The notes beneath the pieces are model-generated. The model ran no database searches and had not been told where the DNA came from. It was given only the letters and a program-made list of their open reading frames with translations. Below are positions 24,709 to 35,464 of a stretch of DNA of 64,000 bases, piece by piece (position 1 is the first letter of the stretch; every line of letters begins with the position of its first letter). The position numbers and the translations under genes are program-made. Source of the stretch: Onishia taeanensis (GTDB taxonomy: Bacteria > Pseudomonadota > Gammaproteobacteria > Pseudomonadales > Halomonadaceae); NCBI RefSeq assembly GCF_003268885.1, contig NZ_QLSX01000007.1, positions 1 to 64,000 on the forward strand. The letters are read 5' to 3'.

Positions 24709-24780
24709 TCATCACTCGCCTAGTCATCACTCGCCCAGTCATCACTCGCCCAGTCATCACTCGCCCAGGTATGGCTTGCC
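24691..24780 (+). repeat. 15-bp tandem repeat, six units, overlapping the ctaB stop codon
   Basis: YAGTCATCACTCGCC is repeated five times without gaps (24691-24765), followed by a degraded copy (24766-24780). Units differ mainly at the first base, C or T. The change to T in the second unit creates the TAG stop of ctaB, so adding or losing C-type units before it would move the protein's end. No spacers are present, so it is not a CRISPR array. Confidence 0.85.
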
Positions 24781-24925
24781 TGGCTATTACTGACATGGCT
24801 CTTGTACTGTCATTTTCTTGGCATCACCCGCCTGAAGCAAAGCCTGTATCCCGCCTTTTTAGGGGCATTTTTCATAGCTGCATTTTCCACAAAGACATCG
24901 GCAACAAAGACATCGCCCATAACGA

Positions 24926-24953
24926 CACCGCCCGGCCAAGTGGCCGGGCGGTG
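24926..24953. terminator. GC-rich hairpin between convergent ctaB and DASS genes
   Basis: CACCGCCCGGCC (24926-24937), loop AAGT, GGCCGGGCGGTG (24942-24953) form a perfect 12-bp stem. No T tract follows on either strand, so intrinsic termination is uncertain; the placement between convergent genes favours it. Confidence 0.45.
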
Positions 24954-25006
24954 TGATTCGGTCGTCAGAGTCGGTCGCACTGCAAGACCCAGAGGGCAGG
25001 GCGCCT

Positions 25007-26467
25007 TTACCAGAACGCAAGAATAAGCAGGTAGGCCATCAGGGTGACGACCGGGGTGCTGATCAGGTTCAGGGCGAAACCGGCGCGGATCATCGACTGG
25101 ATCTTCATGTGCCCGGTAGCGAACACGATGGCATTGGGCGGCGTGGCCACCGGCATCATGAAGGCGCAGCTGGCGGCGATGGCCGCGGGCACGGTCACCA
25201 TCAGCGGCGAAATATCCAGAGAAAGCGCCAGGGCCCCCAGCAACGGCAGGAAGGCGGCGGCCGTTGCCGTATTGGAGGTCACTTCGGTGAGGAAGATGAT
25301 CACCAGCACGACGATACCGATCAGCATCAATAGCGGCAGGGCGCCGAACATGGACAGCTGATCGGCGATCCAGGTCGCAAGGCCCGAGGCCTTGATGGCG
25401 CCGGCAAGCGCCAGGCCACCGCCGAACAACAGCAAAATGCCCCAGGGAAGCTGTTGGGCATCTTCCCACACCATCAATCGCTCACCGCGCTGCTGGCCAC
25501 TTGGCAGCAGGAACAGCAGGATGCCGGCGGTAATGGCAATGCCGGTGTCATTGAGCCAGACAAGTCCCAGGTCGTTGAGAAAGGGGCGGGATACCCAGGC
25601 AATGGCGGCAAGGAGGAATAAGATGCCGACGCGGCGCTCTGCCTTGCTCATCTGGCCAAGCTTGGCCAGCTCTTGTTTGACCATGTCACCGCCGTTGCTG
25701 CCCACCGCCAGATTGAAGCTCTTACGGGTCAGCCACCACCAAGCTGCCGTCATCATCACGATGCTGATCGGCAGGCCAACCATCATCCACTGGGCGAAGC
25801 CGACGTCGATGCCGCGATCTTCAGCCAGGTAGGCGGCAAGCAGCGCATTGGGTGGTGTGCCGATCAGGGTGGCGACACCGCCGATGCTGGCCGAATAGGC
25901 AATGGCTAACAGTAGGGCAGTGGCGTAACGGGATACCTCTTTCGGATCACTGTCCTCGAGCAGGCTGACCACTGATAGGCCAATGGGCAGCATCATGATG
26001 GCGGTGGCGGTATTCGACACCCACATGCTCAAGAAGCCCGTGGCGATCATGAAGCCGGCGATCTGCTGGCGAGGTTGATGGCCAACGACTTGCAGGACCT
26101 TGAGTGCGATTCGCCGATGGAGCTCCCAGCGCTGCATGGCGATGCCCAGCAAGAAGCCGCCCAGGAACAGGTAGATGATCGGGTTGGCGTAGCTCGAGGC
26201 CACGCTGGACATATCATTAATGCCCAGAACCGGAATCAGCACCAGCGGCAGCAAGGAGGTGGCGGGAATCGGCAGGGCTTCTGTCGCCCACCAGGTCGCC
26301 ATCAACAGCGCAACGCCCAGACACAGCCAGGCGCTTTCCGGCATGTCCCCGGGAGCGGGTAGCAGCAGCGTCATGAGTAGCCAGGCGGGGCCGAGCCACA
26401 GGCCGATAGTGGCTGACAGCGAGGGCGCCACTGGGCCATCAGAGCCGGAGGGGCTTGGTGTCGACAT
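25007..26467 (-). CDS. DASS/SLC13 family sodium:anion symporter
   Basis: A 486-residue polytopic membrane protein with both SNT signature motifs of the divalent anion:Na+ symporters, SNTATAIMMLPIGLS in the first half and TSNTATAAAFLPLLG in the second, plus GTPPNALLAAYL. Likely substrates are C4-dicarboxylates such as succinate, malate or fumarate (inference from the subfamily). The frame is open far upstream, but the ATG at 26467 (MSTPSPSGSDG) is preferred since the first helix follows shortly and upstream residues look random. It has no linked partner genes. Confidence 0.88.
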   Translation of the reverse strand: MSTPSPSGSDGPVAPSLSATIGLWLGPAWLLMTLLLPAPGDMPESAWLCLGVALLMATWWATEALPIPATSLLPLVLIPVLGINDMSSVASSYANPIIYLFLGGFLLGIAMQRWELHRRIALKVLQVVGHQPRQQIAGFMIATGFLSMWVSNTATAIMMLPIGLSVVSLLEDSDPKEVSRYATALLLAIAYSASIGGVATLIGTPPNALLAAYLAEDRGIDVGFAQWMMVGLPISIVMMTAAWWWLTRKSFNLAVGSNGGDMVKQELAKLGQMSKAERRVGILFLLAAIAWVSRPFLNDLGLVWLNDTGIAITAGILLFLLPSGQQRGERLMVWEDAQQLPWGILLLFGGGLALAGAIKASGLATWIADQLSMFGALPLLMLIGIVVLVIIFLTEVTSNTATAAAFLPLLGALALSLDISPLMVTVPAAIAASCAFMMPVATPPNAIVFATGHMKIQSMIRAGFALNLISTPVVTLMAYLLILAFW

Positions 26468-26746
26468 GGTGTTGTTTCCGTTGTGCAGGTTGAGTGGAGT
26501 CAGCGACAGGAAAACGCCCCCGTCGCGAAAGCTATCCAGGTCAGTCACTCGATCACGAAATGAACGTAGACACCTTATGGATGGTCGCATCGAGTAGCTG
26601 ACAAGACGACGATGATAAACAGGCGTGCATTTAAGCCTCAACCTGCGTCAAGCAACTGCCCTCTGGGGCTTGGCAGCGTTGGGTTGCTGGCAGTCAGCCA
26701 CGTACAATGCACCTCTTTTTTCCGATAAACAGCGAGAGGCGACGAC

Positions 26747-27214
26747 ATGAGTGAGACGATGGCTTGGATAGTGGCGGGCCTCGCGGTAGTAATCCTGGCA
26801 GGTCTTGGCGCCTATGCATTCACTCTCTGGAAGGAAGTGCGGCGGCGTGAAGCCTTCAAACGCGATGAGGCCGAGCGAGCCAATCAGCAGTGCCTGTCCA
26901 GCCTTGATGCGATCGCACGCTCGATGATCAGCCGCCAAGTTGACCTGGTCGAGGGCTCGCTGCGCTGCAAGGTGCTGCTCGAGATCATTGATCCAGCACT
27001 GTTGCAGCGCGATGGTTTCCGCGTGTTCATTGATGTACATGAGCGTACTGAGCATCTTCATACCCATTCCGCCCGCAATGCGCTGAGTCTCAAGGAGCGC
27101 CTCGACGAAGACCGGCAACGTATGGCCGTTGAGAATGAGTTCGAGACTCCGCTTGTCGAAGCGGCTCGGGACGTGCTCTCCTTCAAGGAGCGTTGGCCAG
27201 AAAGCGGCTATTAG
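26747..27214 (+). CDS. DUF2489 domain membrane-anchored protein
   Basis: A 155-residue protein with one N-terminal transmembrane helix (WIVAGLAVVILAGLGAYAFTLW), then a charged cytoplasmic helical domain with RREAFKRDEAERANQQCLSSLDAIARSMI and QVDLVEGSLRCKVLLEIID. This is the DUF2489 pattern. The function is unknown. GCGAGAGG precedes the ATG. It stands alone between a divergent DASS gene and the OmpA-like gene. Confidence 0.75.
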   Translation: MSETMAWIVAGLAVVILAGLGAYAFTLWKEVRRREAFKRDEAERANQQCLSSLDAIARSMISRQVDLVEGSLRCKVLLEIIDPALLQRDGFRVFIDVHERTEHLHTHSARNALSLKERLDEDRQRMAVENEFETPLVEAARDVLSFKERWPESGY

Positions 27215-27481
27215 TACAGGTAGTACAGGCGTTTGCCTGCACCCTTGAGCCTCTTGCATGGTAGCTATGAGCGTGAGTTTGGTGTTGAACGCTGGTAGGG
27301 ATTCTCTGTCTCCATTAGGAGACACTTGATTAAGTCTAATATCTAGCTGAACATCCCCGAATGTGCTTATCTTTGGTAAGGGTGCGAAAGGATGGGCTTT
27401 TCCGCAGCTTGCTGTTAAGTACCAGTGTTTCGTAACGCCGTTGGCGGGCATCGCCGTGATGCAAATAAGAAGGAGTCTTGC

Positions 27482-28342
27482 ATGAAGAAGTCAACAACAG
27501 GTTTGCTGCTGGGTTCAGCGCTGATGATCGGTCTATCCGGCTGCGCGAGCTCGGCCTCACAGTCCTCGGGTAGCATGGCGAACGATGATGCCTGGTACCA
27601 GAGCCCATTCGTTTGTGCTGTCGCGGGCGGCCTGATTGGTGGCGGTATCGGTTACGCCTCGAGCAGCGAGTCCGATGAGGACAAGGGCGCAGCCATTGGT
27701 ACCACCGCAGGCGCCACTATCGGCGGCATGCTGTGTGCCAATCCCAAGCCGGCCGAGCCGCAGTGTCCGACATTTGGCGACACAGTACCGGCGGGTGTGG
27801 CCACCGATTCCGAAGGCTGTCCGCTCGACTCTGACGGTGACGGTGTCTATGACTACCGCGACCAGTGCCCGGGTACGCCGGCCGGTGTTCAGGTAGACGC
27901 CAAAGGCTGTCCGCTGGACTCTGACGCCGATGGTGTGCCGGACTACATGGACCAGTGCCCGGACACCCCGGCTGGTGCTGAGGTCAATGCCCTGGGCTGT
28001 GTAGATGACCTGGTGCTGGAAGACGTCAACTTCGAGTTCGACTCTGCCAAGCTGACCATGGGCGCCGAGAGCATTCTGTCTGATGTGGCGGAAAAGCTCG
28101 CGGCTAACCCGGAAGCTCGCGTGCGCCTGGAAGGGCATACCGATTCCGTCGGTTCTGCTAGCTACAACAAGGATCTCTCCCAGCGTCGTGCTGACTCCGT
28201 CAAAACCTATCTGGCAAGCGAAGGTATTGATGCCAATCGCATGACGGCCATCGGTTATGGCGAAGAGCAGCCGATTGCTACCAACGATACTGACGCTGGT
28301 CGCGCGCAGAACCGTCGCGTTGAGCTCGGTGAGTGGGAGTGA
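27482..28342 (+). CDS. OmpA-family lipoprotein with TSP3-type calcium repeats
   Basis: A 286-residue outer-membrane lipoprotein. Its signal peptide ends LSGC with the lipid-bearing Cys21. A glycine-zipper-like segment follows (CAVAGGLIGGGIGYASSSES, AAIGTTAGATIGG). Two thrombospondin type 3-like repeats, DSDGDGVYDYRDQCP and DSDADGVPDYMDQCP, should bind calcium. The C-terminal OmpA domain (NFEFDSAKLT, LEGHTDSVGSASYNKDLSQRRA, GYGEEQPIA..NRRVEL) binds peptidoglycan. The true ATG at 27482 has AGGAG upstream; an open frame from 27425 is rejected because it would spoil the signal peptide. It ties the envelope to the cell wall. Confidence 0.9.
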   Translation: MKKSTTGLLLGSALMIGLSGCASSASQSSGSMANDDAWYQSPFVCAVAGGLIGGGIGYASSSESDEDKGAAIGTTAGATIGGMLCANPKPAEPQCPTFGDTVPAGVATDSEGCPLDSDGDGVYDYRDQCPGTPAGVQVDAKGCPLDSDADGVPDYMDQCPDTPAGAEVNALGCVDDLVLEDVNFEFDSAKLTMGAESILSDVAEKLAANPEARVRLEGHTDSVGSASYNKDLSQRRADSVKTYLASEGIDANRMTAIGYGEEQPIATNDTDAGRAQNRRVELGEWE

Positions 28343-28380
28343 GGCATTGAATCTTTGATGTATTGATTCAAGCTTGTTTG

Positions 28381-28416
28381 ACGAGGGGTGCCATGCGGCA
28401 CCCCTCGTTTCGTTTT
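28381..28416 (+). terminator. Intrinsic terminator of the OmpA-like gene
   Basis: ACGAGGGGTGCC (28381-28392), loop ATGC, GGCACCCCTCGT (28397-28408), then TTCGTTTT. It is a strong perfect 12-bp stem 38 bases after the stop. Confidence 0.88.
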
Positions 28417-28650
28417 GTCTTCGTTCAGTCTTCGCTCTGGCCCAACAGAGGTGTTATGCCGCTAGCGCCGGCCACTGCACCTGGCGCGGCTGGACGCCCC
28501 TAGCATGCCCTGCTAATGTGCGCTGCTGCTAGATAGCGCCTCTGAGCCTTTCTAGAGGCGGTGTCCACACTGCCAGACCGACTTCATTCATTTCAGCCTG
28601 TCGCATGTCGTCCCTGGTATGGATGACCACTGCGCTCGAGGATGCCCGCA
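28417..28650 (+). promoter_or_regulatory. thrS leader region
   Basis: This gap between the terminator and thrS contains a hairpin CGCCTCT/AGAGGCG (28537-28543 with 28554-28560, 10-base loop). E. coli thrS is controlled by a tRNA-like operator in its leader; I could not find a threonine-anticodon-like loop here, so the hairpin's role is open. No gene was seen. Confidence 0.3.
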
Positions 28651-30546
28651 ATGCCAATCGTTACCCTGCCTGACGGCAGTCAGAGAACCTTCGACGCGCC
28701 GCTTTCGGTGATGCAGCTGGCCGAGTCCATCGGTCCTGGGCTTGCCAAGGCCTGCGTGGCCGGCAAGATCGATGACGTACCGGTGGATGCCGCCGATATC
28801 ATCGACCATGACGCCAAGGTCGCTATTTTGACCGCGCGCGACGAGGAAGGCCTCGAGGTGATTCGTCACTCCTGCGCCCACCTGATCGGTCATGCCGTCA
28901 AGCAGCTTTACCCCGAGGCCAAGATGGCGATTGGCCCGGTGATCGATGACGGTTTTTATTACGACATCGATTTCGGCCGTTCCGCCACGCCGGAAGACCT
29001 CGAGGCCATCGAGGTGCGCATGAAAGTGCTCATCGAGGAAGGCTATGACGTCGTTCGCGAGTACGTCGATCGTGACAAGGCGATGCTGACCTTCCTGCAC
29101 CGTGAAGAGCCCTTCAAGCAGGAGCTGGTGCGTGGGATCCCCGAGGGCGAAACCATTCGCCTCTATCATCATCAGGAATATATCGACATGTGCCGCGGGC
29201 CGCATGTGCCGAATACCTCGCACCTCAAAGCCTTCAAGCTAACCAAGCTTGCTGGCGCCTACTGGCGGGGCAGCGCCGAGAATCCGATGCTGACCCGCAT
29301 CTACGGCACCGCCTGGGGTGACAAGAAGCAGCTCAAGGCCTATCTCAAGCGCCTTGAGGAAGCCGAGAAGCGTGACCATCGCAAACTGGCGCGCAAGATG
29401 GATCTCTTCCATATCCAGGAAGAGGCGCCGGGCATGGTGTTCTGGCACCCCAACGGCTGGACCATCTATCAGGCACTCGAGCAATACATGCGTCGGGTGC
29501 AGATCGAGCACGGCTACCAGGAAATCAAGACACCTCAGGTCGTTGACCTGTCACTGTGGAAGGCTTCCGGCCACTGGGGCCACTATTCCGACCTGATGTT
29601 CACGACCGAGTCGGAAAAGCGCGAGTATGCCGTCAAGCCGATGAACTGCCCGTGCCACGTTCAGGTCTTCAATCAGGGCCTGAAGAGCTACCGTGACTTA
29701 CCGCTGCGTCTGGCCGAGTTCGGCAGCTGTCACCGCAACGAGCCGTCGGGTTCCCTGCACGGCCTGATGCGCGTGCGTGGTTTCACGCAGGACGATGCGC
29801 ACATTTTCTGCACCGAAAAGCAGATCCAGTCGGAGGCGGAAGACTTCATCGCCCTGACGCTCAAGGTCTACAAGGAGCTGGGCTTCGAGGACGTCGAGCT
29901 CAAGCTGTCGACTCGCCCCGAAGGCTTCATGGGCGAGCCGGATCTTTGGGATCGTGCCGAAGCCGGCCTGGAGGCTGCCCTGAATGCCACCGGCCTCGAC
30001 TGGGAGCTTCAGCCAGGCGAGGGCGCCTTCTACGGGCCCAAGATCGAGTTCGCGCTGCGTGATTGCTTGAATCGCGTATGGCAGTGCGGCACGCTCCAGC
30101 TCGACTTCAATCTGCCGGGGCGTCTTGGTGCACAGTTCGTCGATGAAGATGGCGTGCGTAAGACCCCTGTCATGCTGCATCGAGCGATTCTTGGGTCCTT
30201 CGAGCGTTTCCTTGGTATCCTGATCGAGCACTATGCCGGGGCCATGCCGCTATGGCTGGCGCCGGAGCAGGTAGTGGTCATGACGATCACGGATTCGCAG
30301 CGTGATTTTGCACAAGATGTGGTCAATCGCCTGCAGAAAGTCGGTCTTCGTGCCAAGGCGGACTTGAGGAACGAGAAGATCGGCTTTAAAATCCGTGAAC
30401 ATACGTTGCAGAAGGTTCCGTATCTCCTCGTAGTAGGGGATAAGGAAGTCGAGGCTGATGCGGTTGCTGTTCGCACCCGCACAGGTGAAGATCTCGGCTC
30501 ATTGAAAGTCGATGACCTGATCGCCAAGCTCAACGACGAGCGGTGA
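28651..30546 (+). CDS. thrS: Threonine--tRNA ligase
   Basis: A 631-residue class II synthetase, the expected length. The order is an N-terminal TGS domain ([15 protein letters not shown]), an editing domain with [16 protein letters not shown] and the CRGPHVP zinc-like motif, a catalytic core ([36 protein letters not shown]) and an anticodon-binding domain ([20 protein letters not shown]). The ATG at 28651 is preferred over 28642 because GAGG (28638-28641) is well spaced. It heads thrS-infC-rpmI-rplT. Confidence 0.97.
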   Translation: MPIVTLPDGSQRTFDAPLSVMQLAESIGPGLAKACVAGKIDDVPVDAADIIDHDAKVAILTARDEEGLEVIRHSCAHLIGHAVKQLYPEAKMAIGPVIDDGFYYDIDFGRSATPEDLEAIEVRMKVLIEEGYDVVREYVDRDKAMLTFLHREEPFKQELVRGIPEGETIRLYHHQEYIDMCRGPHVPNTSHLKAFKLTKLAGAYWRGSAENPMLTRIYGTAWGDKKQLKAYLKRLEEAEKRDHRKLARKMDLFHIQEEAPGMVFWHPNGWTIYQALEQYMRRVQIEHGYQEIKTPQVVDLSLWKASGHWGHYSDLMFTTESEKREYAVKPMNCPCHVQVFNQGLKSYRDLPLRLAEFGSCHRNEPSGSLHGLMRVRGFTQDDAHIFCTEKQIQSEAEDFIALTLKVYKELGFEDVELKLSTRPEGFMGEPDLWDRAEAGLEAALNATGLDWELQPGEGAFYGPKIEFALRDCLNRVWQCGTLQLDFNLPGRLGAQFVDEDGVRKTPVMLHRAILGSFERFLGILIEHYAGAMPLWLAPEQVVVMTITDSQRDFAQDVVNRLQKVGLRAKADLRNEKIGFKIREHTLQKVPYLLVVGDKEVEADAVAVRTRTGEDLGSLKVDDLIAKLNDER

Positions 30547-30580
30547 TCACTACGACGTCAACCAACACGGAGATGTAACG

Positions 30581-31120
30581 ATCAAGAGAAATACTCAGCG
30601 CGGCCGTCCTCAGGACAAGCGCCCTCCAATGAACGAGCGTATCAGCGAAGACCAAGTCCGCCTCATCGGTATCGAAGGTGAGCAGCTTGGGATTGTGTCC
30701 ACCAGTGATGCCTTGGAACAGGCGGAAGCGGCTGGTATGGACCTCGTGCAGATCTCCAATGCCGATCCGATCGTTTGTAAGATCATGGATTACGGCAAAT
30801 TCGTCTTCGAGCAGAAGAAGCAAAAAGCTGCTCAGAAGAAGAAGACCAAGCAGATCCAGGTCAAGGAAGTTAAATTCCGGCCTGGCACCGACGAGGGTGA
30901 CTATCAGGTCAAGCTGAAAAACCTGATCCGTTTCCTCGAAGGTGGCGACAAGGGCAAGGTCACGCTGCGTTTTCGCGGCCGTGAGATGGCCCACCAGGAC
31001 ATCGGCCGCAAGCTGATGGAACGGGTAGCCAAAGATCTCGATGAACTGGCCAACGTAGAGTCTTTCCCGAAGATGGAAGGCCGCCAGATGATCATGATCC
31101 TTGCCCCCAAGAAAAAGTGA
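30581..31120 (+). CDS. infC: Translation initiation factor IF-3 (AUC start)
   Basis: About 179 residues. IF-3 binds the 30S subunit, prevents 70S formation and discriminates start codons. The N-domain reads [20 protein letters not shown]-like (here [14 protein letters not shown]), then [14 protein letters not shown], a Lys-rich linker and the C-domain [22 protein letters not shown]. The frame before the first ATG (30629) still encodes a basic [15 protein letters not shown] leader as in other IF-3 proteins. GGAG (30569-30572) lies 8 bases before ATC 30581, so ATC is taken as start. Unusual AUU/AUC starts in infC allow IF-3 to repress its own translation. Confidence 0.92.
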   Translation: MKRNTQRGRPQDKRPPMNERISEDQVRLIGIEGEQLGIVSTSDALEQAEAAGMDLVQISNADPIVCKIMDYGKFVFEQKKQKAAQKKKTKQIQVKEVKFRPGTDEGDYQVKLKNLIRFLEGGDKGKVTLRFRGREMAHQDIGRKLMERVAKDLDELANVESFPKMEGRQMIMILAPKKK

Positions 31121-31138
31121 TCCAAAGGCAGTAGAACG

Positions 31139-31171
31139 GGTGTCGGTCGGGACCTGATCTCGACCGGCACC
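31139..31171 (+). promoter_or_regulatory. Hairpin in infC-rpmI intercistronic leader, candidate L20 operator
   Basis: GGTGTCGGTCG (31139-31149) pairs with CGACCGGCACC (31161-31171), with one G-T pair and an 11-base loop. It is not followed by a T tract. In E. coli, ribosomal protein L20 represses rpmI-rplT by binding RNA structure in this region, so an L20 site is a reasonable guess. Confidence 0.4.
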
Positions 31172-31213
31172 GGCCTTGGGTTTTCTGAAGAACCTCGAGC
31201 GGAGTTTTCCCTC

Positions 31214-31408
31214 ATGCCGAAAATCAAGAGCAACAGTGGCGCTGCGAAGCGCTTCAAGAAGACGGCCAACGGCTTCAAGCACAAGCAGTCGTTCCGTAGC
31301 CACATCCTGACTAAGAAGACCACCAAGCGTAAGCGTCAGCTGCGTGGGATGAAGCAGATCCACGCATCCGATGTGCCGCTGATTCAGCGCATGCTGCCGA
31401 ATCTGTAA
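31214..31408 (+). CDS. rpmI: 50S ribosomal protein bL35
   Basis: A 64-residue, very basic protein starting [21 protein letters not shown] and ending [11 protein letters not shown], as bL35 does. It belongs to the large ribosomal subunit. It lies 94 bases after infC and 40 before rplT and is co-transcribed with them. Confidence 0.97.
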   Translation: MPKIKSNSGAAKRFKKTANGFKHKQSFRSHILTKKTTKRKRQLRGMKQIHASDVPLIQRMLPNL

Positions 31409-31448
31409 GCGACGCTGGTAGACCACTTTTTAACGTCAGGAGAAAGCT

Positions 31449-31802
31449 ATGACACGTGTCAAGCGTGGCGTCGTTGCACGTCGCCGTCACAAGAAGATCA
31501 TGAAGCAGGCCAAAGGCTACTACGGTGCGCGTTCGCGCGTCTTCCGCGTAGCCAAGCAGGCCGTTATCAAAGCCGGCCAGTACGCCTATCGTGACCGTCG
31601 CGTCCGTAAGCGTCAGTTCCGTGCGCTGTGGATCGCGCGTATCAACGCTGCTGCCCGCACCAACGGCCTGTCCTACAGCCGCTTCATCGCTGGTCTCAAG
31701 CAGGCCGGTATCGAGATCGACCGCAAGGTACTTGCCGATCTCGCCGTTCACGAAAAGGCCGCCTTTGCCGCTATCGTCGAGAAGGCCAAGGCTGCTCACT
31801 GA
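31449..31802 (+). CDS. rplT: 50S ribosomal protein bL20
   Basis: A 117-residue basic protein with [30 protein letters not shown] at the start, a long helical arm, and ISYSRF-like and [14 protein letters not shown] segments. It is needed early in 50S assembly and is the likely autogenous repressor of rpmI-rplT. AGGAGAAAGCT precedes the ATG. A strong terminator follows at 31874. Confidence 0.97.
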   Translation: MTRVKRGVVARRRHKKIMKQAKGYYGARSRVFRVAKQAVIKAGQYAYRDRRVRKRQFRALWIARINAAARTNGLSYSRFIAGLKQAGIEIDRKVLADLAVHEKAAFAAIVEKAKAAH

Positions 31803-31873
31803 GTGAACTGATCATTTCGACGTGCCGGTGCAAGATAGATGCCTCATCGCTCGCATCGCACGCGTAAAGGTCG

Positions 31874-31908
31874 CAGGGGAAGAGCAGCCGCTCTTCCCCT
31901 GTTTTTTT
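31874..31908 (+). terminator. Intrinsic terminator after rplT
   Basis: CAGGGGAAGAGC (31874-31885), loop AGCC, GCTCTTCCCCTG (31890-31901), then TTTTTTT. A perfect 12-bp stem separates rplT from pheS, although some read-through into pheST is common in this operon in other species. Confidence 0.92.
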
Positions 31909-31914
31909 ATATGA

Positions 31915-32988
<1,074 letters not shown>

Positions 32989-33017
32989 ATCCCTGACTGC
33001 AGAACACAGGATATGTC

Positions 33018-35399
33018 ATGAAATTTTCCGAACAGTGGCTGCGTGAATGGGTGTCGCCTCAGTTGGCGACCCAGGCACTGGCCGACCAGATCACCATGGC
33101 AGGCCTGGAAGTCGATGCCGTTGAGCCGGTCGCGGCAGCCTTTCAGGGCGTGGTGGTGGCCGAGGTCGTCGACAAGGCGCAGCACCCCGATGCCGACAAG
33201 CTGAATGTTTGTCAGGTGGCCGACGGTAGCGGTGAGACGGTGCAGGTGGTGTGTGGTGCGCCTAATGTGGCGGTGGGGCAGAAGGTAGCCTTCGCCCAGG
33301 TAGGCGCCGTACTGCCCGGCGATTTCAAGATCAAGAAAGCCAAGCTGCGTGGGGTCGAGTCCCGCGGCATGATCTGCTCGGCATCCGAGCTGGGGCTCGA
33401 GGAAGAGACCTCGCCCGGTATCATGGAGCTTCCCCTCGATGCGCCGGCTGGTGAAGACTTCCGGGCCTGGATGGGGCTCGACGACAGCACCATCGAGGTC
33501 GATCTGACGCCCAACCGTGGTGACTGTCTGAGCCTCAAGGGCATGGCCCGTGAGGTCGGCGTGCTTAACCGCCTGGCCGTCGAAGGCCCGGCGATGGCGC
33601 CGGTGACGCCGACCCATGACGAGGCCTTCCCGGTGGAGGTGCGTGATGGCGAACGCTGCCCGCGCTATATCGGTCGCCTGATCAAGGGTGTCGACGTCAC
33701 CGCCGACACGCCGCTGTGGATGGTCGAACGCCTGCGTCGCAGCGGCGTGCGCTCCATCGACCCGGTCGTCGATATCACCAACTATGTGATGCTCGAGCTC
33801 GGTCAGCCGCTGCATGCCTTCGATCGCGCCAATCTGCATGGGCGGGTCGAGGTGCGTCTGGCGCGCGCCGGTGAACAACTGACGCTGCTAGACGGTCAGG
33901 AGATCGCGCTGCGTGACGATACGCTGGTGATCGCCGACACCCGTGGTGCCTTGGCGATTGCCGGTGTCATGGGCGGCGAGCATTCCGGCGTCAATGCCGA
34001 TACGCGGGATATCTTCCTGGAATCGGCCTTCTTCACCCAGCTCGCCGTGGCCGGTCAGGCCCGCAGCTATGGCCTGCACACCGATGCCTCGCACCGCTTC
34101 GAGCGTGGCGTGGACCCGAAGCTGACGCATGACGCCGTCGAGCGGGCTACCGCCTTGCTGCTCGAGATCACCGGCGGCGAGCCCGGCCCGCTCATCGAGG
34201 CGACCAGTGCCGAGCATCTCCCTGCGCCGCGCCAGATCGTCCTGCGCCGTGCCCGTCTCGAGCAGGCCCTGGGGCTTTCACTGCCGGTCGAGGACGTCAC
34301 CGATATCCTGGAACGGCTGGGCATGCCGGTCGAGGCAGATGATGTCAGCTGGCGTGTAGCGGCCCCTAGCTGGCGGTTCGATGTCGCCATCGAGGAAGAC
34401 CTGATCGAGGAAGTGGCGCGCATTCACGGCTATAACCGCTTGCCGGTGCGTCGTCCTCAGGCTCGCCTGGGTCTGCGTCCGGACGGGGAGACCCAGCAGC
34501 CGCTGTCGCGCCTGCGCCGCCAGATGGTTGCCCGTGGCTACCAGGAAGCCATCAGCTATAGCTTCGTGGCCCCCGAGCTGCAGAAAACGCTGCTGCCGCA
34601 GGCTGTGGCGCCGACCCTGGCTAACCCGATCTCCAGTGACATGTCGGTCATGCGTGCCAGCCTGTTTCCGGGGCTGATCAAGGCCCTCGAGCACAACCTC
34701 AACCGGCAGCAGAGTCGAGTCCGTCTGTTTGAAACCGGCCTGGTGTTCCGCGGTGAACTCGATGCGCTGTCTCAGATTCCGATGATGGGGGCCCTGGTAT
34801 GCGGCAACCGTGATCCGGAAGGCTGGGCGGCGCGCGGCGACAAGGTCGACTTCTTTGATCTCAAGGGCGATCTGGAAAGCCTGCTGGCCATGGGCGGTGA
34901 GCCCGACGCCTGGCGCTTCGAGCCCGGCGAGCATTCGGCGCTGCATCCCGGCCAGGCAGCTAGGGTACTGTATCGCGGCGAAGAAGCCGGCTGGATTGGC
35001 ACTCTGCACCCTGCCGTGCGTGCCGAGCTGGGGCTGAAGGTCGAAGCCGTGCTTTTCGAAGTGCGTCTGGATGCGCTGACTCAGGGTCAGCTGCCGGCAT
35101 TCACGCCGCTATCGCGCTATCCGGAGGTGCGTCGCGATCTGGCCATCTTGGTCGAGGAGGCGCTGCCGGTGCAGTCCCTGCTCGACTGTCTGCGCGAGCA
35201 GGCCGGCGAATGGCTGACCGAAATCAATCTCTTTGACGTTTATCAGGGCAAAGGGGTAGAGGATGGTCACAAGAGTGTGGCTCTGGGCTTGACCTGGCAG
35301 CATCCATCGCGCACGCTGAATGACGAGGAAATCAATCAGTTAGTCGATGCAATCGTCACTGAATCCGGACAGCGCTTCGGCGCTCGGCTGAGAAGCTGA
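33018..35399 (+). CDS. pheT: Phenylalanine--tRNA ligase beta subunit
   Basis: A 793-residue subunit of normal length. Domains in order: an N-terminal tRNA-binding/OB fold ([18 protein letters not shown]), B3/B4 editing domain ([27 protein letters not shown]), B5, the catalytic-like core ([20 protein letters not shown]) and a C-terminal FDX-ACB anticodon-binding domain ([15 protein letters not shown]). It clears mischarged Tyr-tRNA(Phe). It is 29 bases downstream of pheS. Confidence 0.97.
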   Translation: MKFSEQWLREWVSPQLATQALADQITMAGLEVDAVEPVAAAFQGVVVAEVVDKAQHPDADKLNVCQVADGSGETVQVVCGAPNVAVGQKVAFAQVGAVLPGDFKIKKAKLRGVESRGMICSASELGLEEETSPGIMELPLDAPAGEDFRAWMGLDDSTIEVDLTPNRGDCLSLKGMAREVGVLNRLAVEGPAMAPVTPTHDEAFPVEVRDGERCPRYIGRLIKGVDVTADTPLWMVERLRRSGVRSIDPVVDITNYVMLELGQPLHAFDRANLHGRVEVRLARAGEQLTLLDGQEIALRDDTLVIADTRGALAIAGVMGGEHSGVNADTRDIFLESAFFTQLAVAGQARSYGLHTDASHRFERGVDPKLTHDAVERATALLLEITGGEPGPLIEATSAEHLPAPRQIVLRRARLEQALGLSLPVEDVTDILERLGMPVEADDVSWRVAAPSWRFDVAIEEDLIEEVARIHGYNRLPVRRPQARLGLRPDGETQQPLSRLRRQMVARGYQEAISYSFVAPELQKTLLPQAVAPTLANPISSDMSVMRASLFPGLIKALEHNLNRQQSRVRLFETGLVFRGELDALSQIPMMGALVCGNRDPEGWAARGDKVDFFDLKGDLESLLAMGGEPDAWRFEPGEHSALHPGQAARVLYRGEEAGWIGTLHPAVRAELGLKVEAVLFEVRLDALTQGQLPAFTPLSRYPEVRRDLAILVEEALPVQSLLDCLREQAGEWLTEINLFDVYQGKGVEDGHKSVALGLTWQHPSRTLNDEEINQLVDAIVTESGQRFGARLRS

Positions 35400-35464
35400 T
35401 CCATTGGCTGCCAAGCCTTGAGCCGGAAGACGGCGATGCTGCCATCCTGCACGAGGGAATGACC

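Noticed and set aside
24691-24780. Possible CRISPR array
   Set aside because: The 15-bp units are contiguous without spacers and no cas genes are near.
28417-28650. tRNA-like thrS operator
   Set aside because: A stem exists but no threonine-anticodon-like loop or second arm could be identified.
29647-29664. ThrS core reads MNCPCH where E. coli has MNCPGH
   Set aside because: The zinc-binding Cys of the motif is retained, and as far as I recall the Cys variant also occurs in other gammaproteobacteria, so it is natural variation.
30629-31120. infC starting at the first ATG
   Set aside because: That start lacks a proper ribosome-binding site and drops the conserved basic N-terminal peptide encoded just upstream.
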